Part shown: positions 61,851 to 64,000 of the stretch, piece after piece
Layout: each line of letters opens with the position of its first letter
Numbering within the stretch: position 1 is the first letter of the stretch
Origin: Acidimicrobiales bacterium
GTDB lineage: Bacteria; Actinomycetota; Acidimicrobiia; Acidimicrobiales; Aldehydirespiratoraceae
Assembly: GCA_029247365.1 (NCBI GenBank)
Contig: JAQWLJ010000002.1
Span: 1 to 64,000, forward strand
DNA: 64,000 nt
Reading direction: 5' to 3'
Notes under the pieces: model-generated
What the model was told of the DNA's origin: nothing
The model's input: the letters and a program-made list of their open reading frames with translations, nothing else
The model's database searches: none
Program-made: the position numbers and the translations under genes

Positions 61851-61960
61851 GGTGATCTCGCTCTCGTCAAACGTTGTGGGGCGCCCTCGCGCCGTGGCAG
61901 AGGCTACCGCGGGCCAGGGATCACCCAATGAGCTAGCGCCATCCGCTTAGGGTGACGTTT

Positions 61961-62134
61961 GTGAGGGAGACGACACGTCCAAGCCGCCGACGTGCACCGC
62001 GGGTTCTCCACGCGTGCCCGAGTTGTGACGTCACTTGGCGGGGCGACGACACCACTACCTGCTGGTTCTGTGGCTCCCCTGGAGTCGAAGCCGGACACGC
62101 CCGCCTCGTGGTCGAGGACGAGAACGCCGCCTGA
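61961..62134 (+). CDS. small zinc-ribbon protein
   Basis: 57 residues. C-P-S-C and C-W-F-C-G-S-P-G near residues 22 and 37 form a four-cysteine zinc ribbon; the rest is charged. GTG at 61961 has an AGGGTG site six bases upstream; GTG at 61952 is an alternative. No clear family. It precedes the MBL hydrolase gene by 62 bases on the same strand. Small size lowers confidence, but the cysteine spacing is good. Confidence 0.6.
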   Translation: MRETTRPSRRRAPRVLHACPSCDVTWRGDDTTTCWFCGSPGVEAGHARLVVEDENAA

Positions 62135-62196
62135 GTCACTGGATGGCCGCTGGCCGGGCCGGTACCGTGACCCGCAATGACAGATGCAGGGCAACA

Positions 62197-62805
62197 ATGA
62201 CACCGCATTGGGCCGATAGCCGGGTCGAGGTCTACCGGTACGTGGTCGGACCCATGGACAACAACGTGTTTGTGATTCGCTGCCACGAAACGGGCGAAGC
62301 CGTACTGCTCGATGCGGCGAACGAGCACGAGAAGCTTCTCGAATTGTGCGAGAGCCTCGGCGTGCAGACAGTGCTGGAGACCCACGGCCACTGGGACCAC
62401 ATCCAGGCCGTACCCGCGATCCGCGACGCGGGTTACAGGGTCGGGATCGCCGCTGAAGATGCAGCGATGCTGCCCTCGTACGACTACATCCTCGAAGACG
62501 AGTCCGTCATCGAGGTGGGCCGGTTACGGATCCATACACATCACACGCCTGGTCACACCCCAGGGTCGATGTCGTTCAGCGTCGAGGGTGCCCCATTGTT
62601 GTTCAGTGGCGACACCCTCTTCCCGGGCGGCCCGGGTGGGACCCAGTTCGAGGGTGGCGACTTCCCCACGATCATGTGCAGCATCGAAGATCGCATGTTC
62701 CGTCGCTTCGATGCCGAAACGGTCGTTCTCCCTGGCCACGGGCTCGATACCACGCTCGGCACGGAGGCCCCAAACCTCGACGAGTGGGCAGCCCGAGGTT
62801 GGTGA
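62197..62805 (+). CDS. MBL-fold metallo-hydrolase
   Basis: 202 residues. T-H-G-H-W-D-H at 62-68 is the metal motif, with H-T-P-G-H-T-P-G-S, S-G-D-T-L-F and L-P-G-H-G supplying the remaining ligands. Closest in pattern to glyoxalase II-like hydrolases. The start at the ATG at 62197 excludes a longer, non-conserved reading. It hydrolyses a thioester or similar bond; the substrate is unknown. A mycothiol-dependent role is possible given the mshC-like gene but not shown. Confidence 0.87.
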   Translation: MTPHWADSRVEVYRYVVGPMDNNVFVIRCHETGEAVLLDAANEHEKLLELCESLGVQTVLETHGHWDHIQAVPAIRDAGYRVGIAAEDAAMLPSYDYILEDESVIEVGRLRIHTHHTPGHTPGSMSFSVEGAPLLFSGDTLFPGGPGGTQFEGGDFPTIMCSIEDRMFRRFDAETVVLPGHGLDTTLGTEAPNLDEWAARGW

Positions 62806-63086
62806 ATTGACCACCCCGGCACCCGCTTTTTGACGGGCGGGCCGACAATCTCATCGCCGTCATCCCCCCGAGACCTCCGTGATCGCGACCCATAACGCGG
62901 GCACAACCACAACGTTTGGTTTCAGGTTTTTCGGCCGGGACCGTCTTCTTCTCGCCCCGACGCCCCAGCAGTCGACCTCCTCTCTGGCACGACCCCGCAC
63001 CACGATTTGTCACCGACGCGGGAACCACAGACGGATTGCGTTCGTCAGACTCACACTCGATACCCCTCACAGGAACATCCCCGACA
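62806..63086. other. intergenic, no gene seen
   Basis: No supported gene. Near 62817-62842 a short CCCG/CGGG dyad around TTTTT is a weak terminator candidate for the MBL gene. The rest presumably holds the promoter of the lipoprotein gene; no clear elements recognised. Confidence 0.5.
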
Positions 63087-63608
63087 ATGAACCGATTCCG
63101 AACGCTTGCTGCGAGCCTGCTCGCCATCATCGTGTTGGCTGCCGCATGCGGCGACGACACGGCCGACATCGCAGTCGCCGGCGAGGAGCCGTCGAGCAAT
63201 GACAGCAACGACGAACTCCCAGTCAACGACGACGAACCCACCGACGAGCCGCTCAACGCTGGCCCGTACCCCATCGCCGACCTCACCTTCGAGGTGGATC
63301 TCGGTGACGGCGTAACCGCCGCGTACCGCCTTGCGTGCCTCGGCGACACCGCGACGTTCACCGGTGACACCGCCCTCTTCGCCGATGAGGCGTGCCTTGC
63401 GCTCAACGACCTCGAACTTCGTAGCCGGCTGCTTACCGACGACCATCTCGACAGGATGTGCACCGAGCAGTACGGCGGTCCTCAAACGGCCAGCGTCACG
63501 GGAACCCTCACCGATGAACCCGTCGACACCACGATCACTCGTGCGAACGGCTGCGGCATCGCCGATTGGGACCGCGCACTGATCGCCTTGCTCCCGAGTG
63601 CGGCCTGA
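63087..63608 (+). CDS. subtilisin-inhibitor-like lipoprotein
   Basis: 173 residues. A signal peptide ends in lipobox L-A-A-A-C with Cys21 as the lipidation site. An Asp/Glu/Asn-rich linker (about 22-60) precedes a domain resembling SSI-like protease inhibitors: A-Y-R-L-A-C-L-G, M-C-T-E-Q-Y-G-G-P-Q-T-A-S-V-T-G-T-L, and R-A-N-G-C-G-I-A-D-W-D. Four cysteines in that domain could form the two family disulfides. It would be tethered outside the membrane. The inhibitor role is inferred from motif pattern. Confidence 0.72.
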   Translation: MNRFRTLAASLLAIIVLAAACGDDTADIAVAGEEPSSNDSNDELPVNDDEPTDEPLNAGPYPIADLTFEVDLGDGVTAAYRLACLGDTATFTGDTALFADEACLALNDLELRSRLLTDDHLDRMCTEQYGGPQTASVTGTLTDEPVDTTITRANGCGIADWDRALIALLPSAA

Positions 63609-63754
63609 TTTGGACGCCCTGTCGGTCAATCCGGTGGGACACACCATTCACTCACCTGCATTTTCTCGTCATTTGGCGTAAAGGAATCGCCACTCGTGGA
63701 CGAAGACACATCATCGGATCTGCCAGATTGTCCGGCCCGACCAGGAGGTCGCCC

Positions 63755-64000
63755 ATGGGAACCAAGGATCAGCTCATCGAAGCCCTTTCCTTCACCCTTG
63801 AACCGGGTGAAACCATCCAGACGTGGCGTCCGGTTGTCACCAACGGCAAGGTTGCGGAAAGCACCTACCAGACAACCCTCGCCCTGCTCGGACCGAGCGC
63901 TTACTGCGCCGCCACCCGCGGTGCCGTCGCCAGCGTCGGCGAAGTGCCCAGCCGCACCAACCTCGTGGTTGTCACCGACCGGCGTGTCCTTTGGTGCAAC
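63755..64000 (+). CDS. hypothetical protein, 5' end only
   Basis: AGGAGG at 63743-63748 lies six bases before this ATG. The frame runs 82 codons to the window end without a stop. It starts M-G-T-K-D-Q-L-I-E-A-L and ends in V-V-V-T-D-R-R-V-L-W-C, the V-T-D-R-R-(V/I)-L pattern common in bacterial PH-like domains. The fold suggestion is tentative; the rest of the gene lies outside. Confidence 0.7.
   Translation, partial: MGTKDQLIEALSFTLEPGETIQTWRPVVTNGKVAESTYQTTLALLGPSAYCAATRGAVASVGEVPSRTNLVVVTDRRVLWCN

Noticed and set aside
1-64000. tRNA, rRNA, CRISPR or prophage
   Set aside because: No cloverleaf with CCA-type ends, no rRNA-like sequence, no regularly spaced repeats and no phage structural genes were seen by eye.

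Overview
High-GC DNA with frequent GTG starts and many 1-8 base gene overlaps. A mycothiol-type cysteine ligase (MshC-like) sits beside cysS, and a DUF3499-type gene is present. Together with many acyl-CoA, CaiB-type and P450 genes this points to an actinomycetote, plausibly Acidimicrobiia. That placement is inferred from gene content. No rRNA, tRNA, CRISPR array, insertion sequence or prophage was recognised.

Layout. 1-1000: sparse, with small proteins including an unlisted 35-residue membrane peptide at 299; 407-653 holds no gene I can support. 1.09-6.3 kb: a TetR gene with its own operator, then a biotin-dependent acyl-CoA carboxylase (beta and alpha) and an isovaleryl/citronellyl-type acyl-CoA dehydrogenase, all coupled. 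6.4-23.7 kb: a catabolic region built around one MarR-type regulator (15595). Five copies of an inverted repeat, CGTTyGG-N2-CCwAACG or close to it, lie in four intergenic regions here. The flanking genes are a glutamine-synthetase-like ligase, a gamma-glutamyl-hydrolase-like GATase operon, two P450s, an aldehyde dehydrogenase, a LigB/HpaD-type ring-cleavage dioxygenase with a coupled GATase, an acetoacetate-decarboxylase-fold enzyme, and an operon of acyl-CoA dehydrogenase, desulfinase-like protein and class III CoA-transferase. An HpaI-type aldolase and a haloalkane dehalogenase lie inside the region without a visible site. My reading is an amine or aromatic catabolic regulon that uses gamma-glutamylation and meta cleavage; the substrate is unknown.

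23.7-32.7 kb: a carotenoid-cleavage-type oxygenase divergent from a coupled acyl-CoA ligase, thiolase and enoyl-CoA hydratase operon, then a desaturase, a SulP transporter and malonyl-CoA decarboxylase. 32.7-36.7 kb: a complete soxA-G-B-D heterotetrameric sarcosine oxidase operon with an unusually compact alpha subunit and a short gamma subunit. 36.8-42.1 kb: a putative 2-oxoglutarate/iron-type protein, an MFS exporter, a tandem GNAT protein, an SCO6745-like protein and a nitroreductase-SRPBCC fusion.

42.1-42.9 kb: two ~135 bp imperfect direct repeats, each starting at a stop codon, bracket a small coiled-coil gene. 42.9-50.8 kb: an FMN protein, an acyl-CoA ligase, a homocysteine methyltransferase, an enoyl-CoA hydratase, a large sulfatase and a flavoprotein. 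50.8-55.5 kb: a sterol-desaturase-family protein, tandem mshC-like and cysS genes, and a serine hydrolase. 55.6-64 kb: a membrane-anchored beta-propeller protein containing a 34 bp perfect palindrome, a DUF983/DUF3499 antisense pair, an HAD hydrolase, a methyltransferase, a small zincin, an MFS remnant behind an intact-looking operator, a 3-hydroxyacyl-CoA dehydrogenase, a cyclophilin, an MBL hydrolase, a subtilisin-inhibitor-like lipoprotein, and the start of a gene cut by the window end.
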